DNA from: a virus
Length of the DNA: 27,205 nt
Strand: one strand, 5' to 3'
Virus record (IMG/VR): IMGVR_UViG_3300027728_000072
Location: 1 to 27,205 of that record
In this document: positions 19,688 to 27,038 of the stretch, piece after piece
Layout: each line of letters begins with the position of its first letter
Numbering within the stretch: the first letter of the stretch is position 1
Notes under the pieces: model-generated
Databases searched by the model: none
What the model saw: only the letters and a program-made list of their open reading frames with translations
What the model was told of the DNA's origin: nothing
Position numbers and translations under genes: made by a program

Positions 19688-21262
19688 GTGGCCGTCCTAA
19701 ACAGTTCATACCCTGGCCGCGACTTCACCGCCCCCCGCGCCTTCGAGCCTCTGCCGGCCCCCCTCCCCAGCGGAGCTGAGGACAACCCAAGCGTCTTAAG
19801 CAGCAGCGTGTTGTCAATGCTGCCAAAGTGGGACCCAATCAATGTGTGCCTAGGCGGCACCGCTGCCTTACGCCAGGACGCCCCGCGTCTAATCCCGCAA
19901 GAACCGCGAGAGGACGCAGGTGCGTATGAGCGCCGAATCTTCCATGCCGTCCTACCCCCCTTCCTCCAACGCCTCGCTAGCCAAGCCGCCGGCTTAATCC
20001 TGCGTAAGGGCATCCAACTCCAAGGCGACCCTTACTGGGCGGACTGGGCACAAAACGTATGCGGAGACGGCACAAGCCTCAACAGCTTCGCCCGTCAACA
20101 ACTCGAAATCGCCCTGCTTTACGGCCACAGCAGCGCCATCATCGACTACCCCCCAGCTGACCGCCCACGCACCCTGGCGGACCAGCGCCGGAGCACAGCC
20201 CGCCCATACCTAATCCACGTCCACCCGCAGACGATCCGTGGCTGGCGCACCCGCAACAACAACCCGCAATCAGACCTAACGCAAGTCCGCATCCGCGAGT
20301 TAGCGCTGGAGTCAGCGGGACGATTTGGGGAGAAGCAAGTCGAGCAGATCCGCGTTTTAGAAGCGGGCAACTACGAGTTATGGCGCCGGGACGCAAGTGG
20401 CGGCTGGCTTCTGCACGACAGCGGCGACACAAACCTAGACCGCATCCCGCTAGTAACGGTTTACGGCAACCGCCACTCAACCCTACTCAGCTCCCCACCC
20501 CTACTAGAGGTGGCGTATTTAAACATCGCGTACGCGCAACGCTTCTGCGACTTCATGCACAGCGTCCACGTCGGCGCGATGCCCATCCTAACGATGCGAG
20601 GCTTCGACCCAGACGCGGACTCCCCCATCGGCATCAGCGTCAACACTGCCGTACTCCTACCAGTTGACGGCGGGGCGGAATTTGTGCAACCGACCACAGA
20701 CGCCTTCGACTCCCAGCTCAAATGCTTAGAGGCGCTGGAGGGCCAAATCGCCCGCCTAGGCATCAACACCCTAACTCAACAGAACACAACCAACGCCGCT
20801 GCTGAAAGCAAGCGTATGGACCGGATCGACAGCGACAGCATCATGGCGCTAATCAGCGCAGACCTAGCAAATGCCCTCACCAGCATGTTAGAGATCGCAG
20901 CCCAATACATAGGCATCGACCCTCCAGAAGTAGTAATCGAGCAGGACTACGACAACAAGTTGCTGGACGGCAACAGCATCACAGCCCTCCTCCAGCTCTT
21001 CATGCAAAACGCAATATCACAGGAAACACTGCTAGACGTACTAAAGCAGGGCGAAGTATTACCCGCCGGCATCAACATCGAGGAAGAAGTTACACGCACC
21101 CGCGACTACATCAACGAGCAAAACAATTCCCTCGGCCTCGACCCCCTAACAACAAACCCCGCCGCCCTCCAACGCACAAACAGTGCCCGCACCGGCCAAG
21201 GCGAGGGCCTATCTTCCGCAACGCTGCCGACGCCAATGCGTCCGGGCAACGGCCCTTCTTAA
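19688..21262 (+). CDS. Portal protein (DUF4055 type)
   Basis: 524 aa from GTG at 19688. The signature PINVCLGGTAALRQDAPRLI, followed by EPREDAGAYERRIFHAVLPP and SQAAGLILRKG, is that of the DUF4055 family of phage portal proteins. The middle has IDRIPLVTVYGNRH-like strands (LDRIPLVTVYGNR), EVAYLNIAYAQRFCDFMHS (stem helices) and LEGQIARLGINTLTQQ; the long C-terminal helix region with LLDVLKQGEVLP ends in a Pro/Gly-rich tail. As a dodecamer it forms the DNA channel at the capsid vertex. It lies in the standard order TerL-portal-gpF, 5 bp before the next gene. Confidence 0.92.
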   Translation: MAVLNSSYPGRDFTAPRAFEPLPAPLPSGAEDNPSVLSSSVLSMLPKWDPINVCLGGTAALRQDAPRLIPQEPREDAGAYERRIFHAVLPPFLQRLASQAAGLILRKGIQLQGDPYWADWAQNVCGDGTSLNSFARQQLEIALLYGHSSAIIDYPPADRPRTLADQRRSTARPYLIHVHPQTIRGWRTRNNNPQSDLTQVRIRELALESAGRFGEKQVEQIRVLEAGNYELWRRDASGGWLLHDSGDTNLDRIPLVTVYGNRHSTLLSSPPLLEVAYLNIAYAQRFCDFMHSVHVGAMPILTMRGFDPDADSPIGISVNTAVLLPVDGGAEFVQPTTDAFDSQLKCLEALEGQIARLGINTLTQQNTTNAAAESKRMDRIDSDSIMALISADLANALTSMLEIAAQYIGIDPPEVVIEQDYDNKLLDGNSITALLQLFMQNAISQETLLDVLKQGEVLPAGINIEEEVTRTRDYINEQNNSLGLDPLTTNPAALQRTNSARTGQGEGLSSATLPTPMRPGNGPS

Positions 21263-21267
21263 AGTGA

Positions 21268-22125
21268 ATGACAGAAAACGAATACCTCCTTTCCACTTAT
21301 TCCCTACTAAGTAAATACGAAGCGCAAGTAAACAACGACACCAAGGCCCTCCTCCTACTGTTGTTATGGCGTTTGCGCCAGGCGCTAATCGCCTCACTAC
21401 CAGACAAAGGCTTAAGCCGCCGCCTACTCCTATCCCCCCTGCTATACACATTCGGCCTAGAACTACAAGCGTACAGCGACCTCTATCTTTCAATCTTATT
21501 AACGCAGCTAGAGGAAGTAGACGCTTTACATGCGGAGAGAGCAGCGGAGTATGCAGGATTGCGCCTAACACTGCGTGACTACAAACCGCGACGAGGCGAA
21601 GCTTTACTAGGCAGCACCCGCAGTGGGGGCAACACGCTTTTGGCGCGATTCACCCCAGACGAGAAAACAGGACTAAGCCCCTACACAAATTCGCACCTCA
21701 ACGCAATCCGGGGGCGACTACTAGGTGCATTAATCAGGGAGGACGCAACGATTGAGATTGCTCGTCTAATTGTGGCAGAGCGCACCCGCAGCGGGATAGT
21801 GCAGCCCATAAATGCGCGAGGCACGATATACAGCACCTTACGCAACAGGGACACCGCCCTCACCAGCAATGCGATTTGGGAAGTAAGCGGCGTAGCGGAG
21901 CGCGCAGTCTTCGAGCGTAAGAAATACCTAACAACGCAGTATCCAGAGTTTGAGGGCGCACCTATTTACGGCGAACGCGGTTGGAGATGGAACGCGGTGT
22001 TAGACCCAGCCACCTGCCCAGTGTGCCGCCCACTAGACGGCCTCCTCCGTCAAAGAATCACAGAATTCCCGTACATCCCGCCTGTGCATCCGAGATGCCG
22101 GTGTCGCATCCTCCCAATTAATTAA
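21268..22125 (+). CDS. Mu gpF-like minor head protein
   Basis: 285 aa, ATG at 21268. A helical N-terminal two-thirds is followed by the Phage_Mu_F signature near the C-terminus: RWNAVLDPATCPVCRPLDG and PPVHPRCRCRILP. The CPVC and HPRCRC motifs probably bind zinc. Such proteins sit inside the head near the portal and are needed for head morphogenesis. Starts 5 bp after portal. GGCAACGG (21244-21251) just upstream partly resembles the leader motif but lacks its TAG half. Confidence 0.88.
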   Translation: MTENEYLLSTYSLLSKYEAQVNNDTKALLLLLLWRLRQALIASLPDKGLSRRLLLSPLLYTFGLELQAYSDLYLSILLTQLEEVDALHAERAAEYAGLRLTLRDYKPRRGEALLGSTRSGGNTLLARFTPDEKTGLSPYTNSHLNAIRGRLLGALIREDATIEIARLIVAERTRSGIVQPINARGTIYSTLRNRDTALTSNAIWEVSGVAERAVFERKKYLTTQYPEFEGAPIYGERGWRWNAVLDPATCPVCRPLDGLLRQRITEFPYIPPVHPRCRCRILPIN

Positions 22126-22135
22126 CAATCCCAGC

Positions 22136-22145
22136 GGCAACTTAG
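22136..22145 (+). promoter_or_regulatory. Leader motif GGCAACTTAG
   Basis: Pre-gene element 19 nt before the scaffold ATG at 22165, in a 39-bp intergenic gap without a Shine-Dalgarno sequence. Confidence 0.45.
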
Positions 22146-22164
22146 AGCGTCTACCCCCTTACCC

Positions 22165-22890
22165 ATGCCTGAGCAAGTTGTAGCGGTTCCTCCCGTGGAG
22201 GAATCAGCTGAGTCAGCGATTCAGCGCCCTACCACCGCCCCAGCCGAGGACCTAAGCGCCCTGCGCACCAAACTCGAACTTGTGCAACGCGACAACCTCG
22301 ACAAAGGGGAAGTCAACAAAGCGTTAAACGAGCGACTTGGTGAGGCAGAGAAGCGTTTCAGGGAATTGGAGACAAAATTAAAGACCACAACCCAGCAAAC
22401 ACAAGCCAACAATGGTGAGTACAAGCAGTTGTGGGATGACGCGACCGCAGAGAATGCCCGCCTAATGCAGCGCATTAGCGAGTTAGAGGCCCAACTCAGC
22501 GATAAGGACAATGCGATCAGTGCCGAACGCCTTCGCGCCACAGCGTTAAATGCGTTCAGCAGTGCCCACGCATTAGCGCCAGATCAGCTATACGGCCTTC
22601 TCTCCCCCCAGCTACGAGACAGCAACGGAAGTCCCGTTGTAGTAGTGAATGGGATTGAGCAACCGTTAGAGGCCCACTTGCAGATGATGAAATCTGCGGG
22701 TAGTGGATGGGACCATCACTTTGCGGCGAGTACAGCAAGAGGCATGGGAGCAACCGCCAGTGCAGCCGCCGGCAGTGGTGCGATCAACCCATACAAGCGC
22801 GAGAGCTACAACCTCACTGAGGTGCTCCGACTTGAGGCGGACAACCCCGAGCTTGCCAAAGCCTTCCGGTTAGAGGCGAGCGGCGGGTAA
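22165..22890 (+). CDS. Capsid scaffolding protein
   Basis: 241 aa, ATG at 22165. An acidic, disordered N-terminus is followed by a long coiled coil (residues about 30-120: LRTKLELVQRDNLDKGEVNK, RFRELETKLKTTTQQTQ, ARLMQRISELEAQLSDKDN) and a C-terminal region ending in LTEVLRLEADNPELAKAFRL. This is typical of phage head scaffolds, which guide capsid assembly and are then lost. The position directly before the major capsid gene is the usual one. No protease motif is seen in it. Confidence 0.85.
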   Translation: MPEQVVAVPPVEESAESAIQRPTTAPAEDLSALRTKLELVQRDNLDKGEVNKALNERLGEAEKRFRELETKLKTTTQQTQANNGEYKQLWDDATAENARLMQRISELEAQLSDKDNAISAERLRATALNAFSSAHALAPDQLYGLLSPQLRDSNGSPVVVVNGIEQPLEAHLQMMKSAGSGWDHHFAASTARGMGATASAAAGSGAINPYKRESYNLTEVLRLEADNPELAKAFRLEASGG

Positions 22891-22918
22891 TCCACGGTAA
22901 CCCCCCGCAATTAAGAAA

Positions 22919-24007
22919 ATGACCCTACAAAACATGGGCGGAACATTCCTGTCCGCCATGATCACCCGTCCCGAGTTCGCCGGCTATTTAGCCGAGCGCA
23001 TCTTCAACGAATCCCGTTTTGTTCAAAGCGGCGTTGTAGCGCGCAACAGCGCACTTGACGTACGCGCTGGCGGCACCCGCATCCGAGTACCCGAGTTCGA
23101 TCCAATTGCGCCTACTGTAGAGCGCATCGACTCCAGCAACAGCTGGGGCACCGCAGGTGCGGGCTACCTAACCCCCCAAGCACTCAGCACAGACGAGCAG
23201 ATCATGACGATTCTGCGTCGTGGTTTTGCCTACGGCGTGGACGACATTTCCAAGCTCGGCACTGGTGTAGCTGATCCTTTGGGTCATGTACGCAACCAGC
23301 TTGCAGCTGCTGTGAACAAAGCCAAGACCGCTACCCTAGTAGCCCAGCTAAACGGTGTATTCGGCAACCTCTCAGGCTCCGGCATTTTGGGTGCCAACAC
23401 CCTGAACAAGACCGGCACCACAACTGCCACTGCAGCGAACTACCTAACTGCAGGCAACGTAGTAGCTGCCAAGCAGTTACTGGGTGAGCGTGGCAGCGAC
23501 CTAAGCACCATTGTAATGAGCAGCGCGGTAGCTGCTTATTTAGAGGAGACCGGCTACCTGCAAGTACAAAGCAGCGGCGGCAGTGTTTACGCCGGCAGCG
23601 GCGTAGGTGCAGGACTCGGCGCAGGTATTGTTGGCCGTTTCGCAGGCTTGAACGTAGTAGTTGACGACCAGATCGGCGTAATGGCCGGCGGCACCGCAAC
23701 TCACCTCAACAAGTACCCCGTGTACCTCTGTGGTTCAGGCGTAATTGGCGAAGGCATCCAACAGGATCTCCGCGTTGAGTACGACCGCAACAAGCTGAGC
23801 TTCCAAGACACAATCATCGTGGATTGGCACATGGGCTACCACATCTTCGGCACCCGTTGGGCTGCCGCTGGTGACAACCCCACCGACGCAAACAGCAGCG
23901 GCAACTTGGCTGCCACCGGCTCCTGGGCACTTGCATACACCAATGCAAAGAACGTGCCTTTAGTAAGGATGCTGGTAAACACCCCTTACGACACAGGCGT
24001 TTACTAA
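22919..24007 (+). CDS. Major capsid protein
   Basis: 362 aa, ATG at 22919. Contains EFAGYLAERIFNESRFVQSG, an E-loop-like segment (RAGGTRIRVPEFDPI), a spine-helix region (DPLGHVRNQLAAAVNKAKTA), the DLSTIVMSSAVAAYLEETGY P-domain helix and FAGLNVVVDDQIGV, then FQDTIIVDWHMGYHIFGTRW. This order fits HK97-fold capsid proteins of siphoviruses. Many codons end in C or favour abundant forms, as expected for a highly made protein (by eye). It follows the scaffold by 28 bp, with CACGGTAACC (22893-22902), a weak relative of the leader motif, 16 nt before the start, and is closed by a strong terminator. Confidence 0.9.
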   Translation: MTLQNMGGTFLSAMITRPEFAGYLAERIFNESRFVQSGVVARNSALDVRAGGTRIRVPEFDPIAPTVERIDSSNSWGTAGAGYLTPQALSTDEQIMTILRRGFAYGVDDISKLGTGVADPLGHVRNQLAAAVNKAKTATLVAQLNGVFGNLSGSGILGANTLNKTGTTTATAANYLTAGNVVAAKQLLGERGSDLSTIVMSSAVAAYLEETGYLQVQSSGGSVYAGSGVGAGLGAGIVGRFAGLNVVVDDQIGVMAGGTATHLNKYPVYLCGSGVIGEGIQQDLRVEYDRNKLSFQDTIIVDWHMGYHIFGTRWAAAGDNPTDANSSGNLAATGSWALAYTNAKNVPLVRMLVNTPYDTGVY

Positions 24008-24029
24008 CCGCAAGGTCACCCCACCCCAG

Positions 24030-24056
24030 CCCCCCGTCAAAAGCGGGGGGTTTTTT
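24030..24056 (+). terminator. Intrinsic terminator after the capsid gene
   Basis: CCCCCCG (24030-24036), 7-nt loop, CGGGGGG (24044-24050), then six T. It ends high-level capsid transcription, so the tail genes downstream need their own promoter or readthrough. The stop of the minus gene at 24037 lies inside it. Confidence 0.88.
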
Positions 24057-24246
24057 CTTGCGCCACAATCCAATCCTTCAGCTCAGCTACATACTCCCTC
24101 AACTGCTGAGCCTTATCCATGTGCCACTGATCCCCAGTTTGAAGGAGCAACCCAGAGTGATTATCAATAGCTTTAAGCAACTTACTTATTACTGCATTCC
24201 AGGGTTCACGAACAGGAGTATTCCACTCGCGACGCGAAGAAGTCAC
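24037..24246 (-). CDS. Hypothetical helical protein (69 aa)
   Basis: GTG at 24244-24246, ending inside the capsid terminator. Mostly helical: PWNAVISKLLKAIDNHSGLL, then QLREYVAELKDWIVAQEK. No family recognised. It follows the HTH gene by 2 bp on the same strand, so the two form a small reversed cassette between capsid and connector genes, like a moron. Confidence 0.5.
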   Translation of the reverse strand: MTSSRREWNTPVREPWNAVISKLLKAIDNHSGLLLQTGDQWHMDKAQQLREYVAELKDWIVAQEKTPRF

Positions 24247-24248
24247 AA

Positions 24249-24503
24249 CTAGATGGCGTCTAATCGTGCTAATTCCTGACGATTAAAGAGGTTCAAGGTA
24301 TCGACGGACATTTTGTAGCTCTGAAGGACTACTTGATTCACCAACACATAACTAAGTTGCAGGGACTCAGCAATATCAGGCACCTTCTCCCCCTGCTGAG
24401 CCATCTCTTTAATTTTGAGCACTACATCGACCCATTTCCGTGGTTCAGGAGCTTTACGGGTGCGGGGTGTTTTAACGTCTTCGGTCACAAAAGCAGATGC
24501 CAC
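24249..24503 (-). CDS. Small HTH-type phage protein (84 aa)
   Basis: GTG at 24501-24503. After a basic N-terminus (KTPRTRKAPEPRKWV), the segment MAQQGEKVPDIAESLQLSYV reads as a helix-turn-helix, followed by LVNQVVLQSYKMSVDT. It likely binds DNA. The start faces the connector gene at 24551 across 47 bp that hold an imperfect inverted repeat GGTTGCC/GGAAACC (24511-24529), a plausible shared operator. Similar small HTH proteins with an N-Q-hydrophobic-QSYK stretch occur in cyanophages (from memory). Confidence 0.55.
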   Translation of the reverse strand: MASAFVTEDVKTPRTRKAPEPRKWVDVVLKIKEMAQQGEKVPDIAESLQLSYVLVNQVVLQSYKMSVDTLNLFNRQELARLDAI

Positions 24504-24510
24504 TAATCAA

Positions 24511-24532
24511 GGTTGCCGGCACGGAAACCTAG
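24511..24532. promoter_or_regulatory. Leader motif GGAAACCTAG with inverse GGTTGCC
   Basis: GGAAACCTAG (24523-24532) is 18 nt before the connector ATG at 24551. GGTTGCC (24511-24517) pairs with GGAAACC (24523-24529) with one mismatch. This lies in the 47-bp gap between divergent genes. Confidence 0.45.
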
Positions 24533-24550
24533 GGTGTGTAAGGGAGTCTC

Positions 24551-25078
24551 ATGGCCGCGACTATCAATGCCACCCCAGGCGCGGCGGATGCAAACAGCTA
24601 CCTAACTTTGGCTGAAGCATTGGTGTTTGCGGACTCAGCCATCGACGCTGTGGACTGGTACACAGCAACTAGCGACGTTAGGACCCGCGCCCTTATTACT
24701 GCCACCCGCACCCTCGATCTTCTGAAATATGTCGGCACCCGTAGCACCACCACCCAAGCGCTCGCCTGGCCGAGAAAAGACTACGCGACCAGTGAAAAAA
24801 CCTACACCGCCACGGAAATACCCGACGAAATAAAGCAAGCCCAGTTCGAGGTTGCGCTTTCACTGATTCAGAACGCAGTAAGCGCAGGCAGCGGCTCCAC
24901 CTCCATCATCCCCGGCATCAACAATGCCGACCTGCAGCGCGTAAAGCTCGACGTAATCGAGATCGAATGGAAGCGCCAACTAAGCAGCACGAGCCCAGCC
25001 AAAGTAGTAAGCCCCGGCCTGCTAAACGACCTAGTGCTGAACACGCCCGGCTCCACGATTGCAGTAGTTCGCAGCTGA
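24551..25078 (+). CDS. Head-tail connector (DnaT-like/gp6-type)
   Basis: 175 aa, ATG at 24551. Starts with TINATPGAADANSYLTLAEA and continues with TRALITATRTLDLLKYVGTR, ALAWPRKDYAT, IPDEIKQAQFEVALSLI and an IEWKR-containing helix. This is the pattern of the 'DnaT-like ssDNA-binding' phage family, which in structural operons acts as a head-completion adaptor rather than in replication. The position after the capsid gene supports the adaptor role. It carries the 15-bp repeat shared with the portal gene upstream. Confidence 0.8.
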   Translation: MAATINATPGAADANSYLTLAEALVFADSAIDAVDWYTATSDVRTRALITATRTLDLLKYVGTRSTTTQALAWPRKDYATSEKTYTATEIPDEIKQAQFEVALSLIQNAVSAGSGSTSIIPGINNADLQRVKLDVIEIEWKRQLSSTSPAKVVSPGLLNDLVLNTPGSTIAVVRS

Positions 25079-25081
25079 CCC

Positions 25082-25110
25082 TACCTAGCTATACCCACTA
25101 CACTAGGTAG
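25082..25110. promoter_or_regulatory. Inverted repeat CTACCTAG / CTAGGTAG before second sigma gene
   Basis: CTACCTAG (25081-25088) and CTAGGTAG (25103-25110) form an 8-bp perfect inverted repeat with a 14-bp spacer, and a further GTAG follows. It occupies most of the 49-bp gap and ends 17 nt before the GTG at 25128. The core is shared with the TACCTAGGTA palindromes. A candidate autoregulatory operator or mRNA hairpin. Confidence 0.5.
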
Positions 25111-25127
25111 GTAGCCGCGCTACCTGA

Positions 25128-25661
25128 GTGCCTGTAGCCAGTTCACCAAAGAAGCGCCCCCGCACCGGCTATCTAGCGACGCCATTAAGTCCTGACGAGC
25201 AGCGTCATGTCGGGCAGATGTACCGCGACCACCAGGGCATATTGCATTTAATGGGTCGCAAGATGTATAAGAAGTACCCATTTGTTGCGACCGACGACTT
25301 ATTCAGTTGTTGCGACATTGCATTTATCAAAACCTGCCGCGCTTGGCAACCAGCAAAGGGCACATTTAGCACATTGCTAACAGTGTTCTGCGAGGGTGAA
25401 ATCCTGCATTGGATTCGCGACAACAACTGGCTTGTAAAGGCCCCCGGCAACGTGCGACGGATTGGCCAACAAGCCCGGCGAATGTTAGAAGCCGGCAAAA
25501 AGATGCAGGAGATATGCGTTGCTTTATCAGTAACTGATGTGCAATTAAAGCTCGCGTTAGTTGCAACCCAACCCACCGACCACGACGTTCGAGGTTTCGA
25601 GCTACACGAGTGCCCCCGGCCCACCCCATGGGACGTTCTACTAAGTGAAGAAGACGAGTAA
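25128..25661 (+). CDS. Minimal sigma factor-like protein (region 2-3 only)
   Basis: 177 aa from GTG at 25128. Residues about 35-110 match sigma-70 region 2 and the start of region 3: ATDDLFSCCDIAFIKTCRAW, QPAKGTFSTLLTVFCEGEIL, HWIRDNNWLVKAPGNVRR. They align with DDLxQEGxxGLxxA..FDP..G.kFsTYa...IrGEIlhflRD..wlvrvPr of SigB/SigF-type factors. A second helical segment (KKMQEICVALSVTDVQLKLA) resembles region 3 and there is no normal region 4. Like T4 gp55 in size, it may direct late transcription, perhaps from unusual promoters. It lies among structural genes, between connector and tail tube. The N-terminal 25 residues are basic. Confidence 0.72.
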   Translation: MPVASSPKKRPRTGYLATPLSPDEQRHVGQMYRDHQGILHLMGRKMYKKYPFVATDDLFSCCDIAFIKTCRAWQPAKGTFSTLLTVFCEGEILHWIRDNNWLVKAPGNVRRIGQQARRMLEAGKKMQEICVALSVTDVQLKLALVATQPTDHDVRGFELHECPRPTPWDVLLSEEDE

Positions 25662-25671
25662 GGCAACTTAG
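25662..25671 (+). promoter_or_regulatory. Leader motif GGCAACTTAG
   Basis: Pre-gene element right at the sigma-like stop, 21 nt before the tail-tube ATG at 25693. TATAAA (25678-25683) follows and could be a -10 box. Confidence 0.45.
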
Positions 25672-25692
25672 ACCAGTATAAAACAGCTTCAA

Positions 25693-26193
25693 ATGACCGG
25701 TTCCTTTTTTGCGGCTCTTGGCTATAAGCTTTATGTAAAAGCAGGCACAACCGCAAGCGCAATACCTGCCACTTCCACCGGCATGACCAGAGTGTTGTCA
25801 CTAGACAACAGCGGCATCCAAGCACAGTCAGACACTGTGGACGTATTGGACTACGATTCCTCCCAAGGTTTCAAAGCATCACTGATCACCGGCCAGTCAT
25901 ACAGCATTCAATGCTCAATGAATTTGAGCACAAAGGACCCAGGCTACTTATTACTTAAGGCGGCTGCATTAAACGCTGCAACAGGTGCAACTGTTCAGTG
26001 GTATCGCGAAACCCCAGTAACCGACGGTTCAGGTAACAACCCTGAAGTACACAAGGGAGTAGCACAGGTAGGCAGCTTTAGCGAAGACATCCAAGCAGGG
26101 AACGTAGCGAAAGTAAGCTTTGATCTAATTGGCTACGGCGCTTACACCTTTGTTGCCCAAGCTGCTGTTGCCCAAGCTGCCGGCGGCGCATAA
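25693..26193 (+). CDS. Major tail (tube) protein
   Basis: 166 aa, ATG at 25693. Beta-rich with LGYKLYVKAGTTASAIPAT, VDVLDYDSSQGFKASLITGQ, YSIQCSMNLSTKDPGYLLLK and GNVAKVSFDLIGYG near the end. This is typical of siphovirus tail-tube proteins, which stack as hexamers along the tape measure. The C-terminus is Ala-rich. In the expected place shortly before the tape-measure gene, but the usual tail chaperone pair is absent between them and a reversed gene pair is there instead. Confidence 0.82.
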   Translation: MTGSFFAALGYKLYVKAGTTASAIPATSTGMTRVLSLDNSGIQAQSDTVDVLDYDSSQGFKASLITGQSYSIQCSMNLSTKDPGYLLLKAAALNAATGATVQWYRETPVTDGSGNNPEVHKGVAQVGSFSEDIQAGNVAKVSFDLIGYGAYTFVAQAAVAQAAGGA

Positions 26194-26203
26194 CCCCCAG
26201 CCA

Positions 26204-26599
26204 CTACTTGTTGCTCTTATTCCAGCGTTCGATCACAAAGGGTAAGAGCGGCTTTGCATCCTGAGCGGGTGTAACCCAATCTCGTGCCGGCCCGGCCTGA
26301 TCTTTCCCTGTGAGCACTTCCAATGCGTAGGGCGCACTGTACCTAATTGTAAGTGTGTCCCCTGAGACCGACTCAGATTGCGACTGAATAAGCTCGCCCG
26401 TATCATAAATATCCCTATTACCCTTCTTTATAAAGGCACCACTTTTACGTTTGGTATCGACTGGCCAGTAGAACTGCTCTGTACGCATTTCCTCCTGCAA
26501 CTGTGCGCCTAAAACCACTGAGTAGTCTTTAAGGATGCGCGGCCCTTTAGCAAGTATTTGCTTAGCATTCCACTGAGTTATTTTAAGCCGGGCGGTCAT
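26204..26599 (-). CDS. Neck protein, HK97 gp10-like, reversed
   Basis: 131 aa, ATG at 26597-26599. Helical start (WNAKQILAKGPRILKDYSVV, LGAQLQEEMRTEQF), then RDIYDTGELIQSQSES and TIRYSAPYALEVLTG, ending in LPFVIERWNKSN. 'R.i.DTGeL..S' followed by a beta strand and 'Ya..vhtG' is the hallmark of HK97 gp10-like head-tail joining proteins. It overlaps its upstream neighbour by one base (TAATG). It is read opposite to all other structural genes and stands after, not before, the tail-tube gene. Confidence 0.75.
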   Translation of the reverse strand: MTARLKITQWNAKQILAKGPRILKDYSVVLGAQLQEEMRTEQFYWPVDTKRKSGAFIKKGNRDIYDTGELIQSQSESVSGDTLTIRYSAPYALEVLTGKDQAGPARDWVTPAQDAKPLLPFVIERWNKSNK

Positions 26600-26991
26600 T
26601 ACTTAGCCCGCGCCCAGAGAGTAATGCGCGTACCCAATATAGTTGCGAGCCTTTCGCCCAAAGCGCCCGTGTTGCCATACCCCAGCCGTGCCCTTACGAC
26701 TTCAAATTCAACAGCAGGTGCAGTACCAAAAAGCAGCGTACCTTCAGTACCGACAGCGATGCGATCATCAAGTTCAAGGGGCTTAATGACATAGCCTTCA
26801 TAGAGGATGGCATCCACATTTACGCCTGGGTAAACCTGCGGATCTACGGATACTGCTTTTAGGAAGGCGTCATAGGAGAGGGTTTTAATGCTGGGGCTGA
26901 CATTACCTGTGGCGGGGTCTGTGACAGTCCCCACCCCTGCGACTTGGAAAGTCACAACAGCATTCTTTACAGCAGTGAGAGCGCTTGCCAT
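26599..26991 (-). CDS. Probable head-tail connector / head closure protein, reversed
   Basis: ATG at 26989-26991 is used (MASALTAVKNAVVTFQVAGV); a TTG two codons upstream also opens the frame. The product is about 130 aa and mostly beta: KTLSYDAFLKAVSVDPQVYP, VDAILYEGYVIKPLELDDRI, then FEVVRARLGYGNTGALG. Size, beta character and pairing with a gp10-like gene suggest the head-closure connector that usually precedes gp10. Its start shares the inverted repeat GGTTGCC-CC-GGCAACC (26998-27013) with the tape-measure gene on the other strand. Confidence 0.55.
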   Translation of the reverse strand: MASALTAVKNAVVTFQVAGVGTVTDPATGNVSPSIKTLSYDAFLKAVSVDPQVYPGVNVDAILYEGYVIKPLELDDRIAVGTEGTLLFGTAPAVEFEVVRARLGYGNTGALGERLATILGTRITLWARAK

Positions 26992-26997
26992 ACCCAA

Positions 26998-27016
26998 GGT
27001 TGCCCCGGCAACCTAG
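26998..27016. promoter_or_regulatory. Shared inverted repeat GGTTGCC-CC-GGCAACC with leader motif
   Basis: GGTTGCC (26998-27004) and GGCAACC (27007-27013) are a perfect 7-bp inverted repeat with a 2-bp centre in the 47-bp divergent gap. The right arm continues as GGCAACCTAG, 22 nt before the tape-measure ATG. The left arm reads GGCAACCTTG toward the minus gene, 3 nt before its ATG. Confidence 0.5.
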
Positions 27017-27038
27017 AGCTACAGGCGCATGTAATCAG

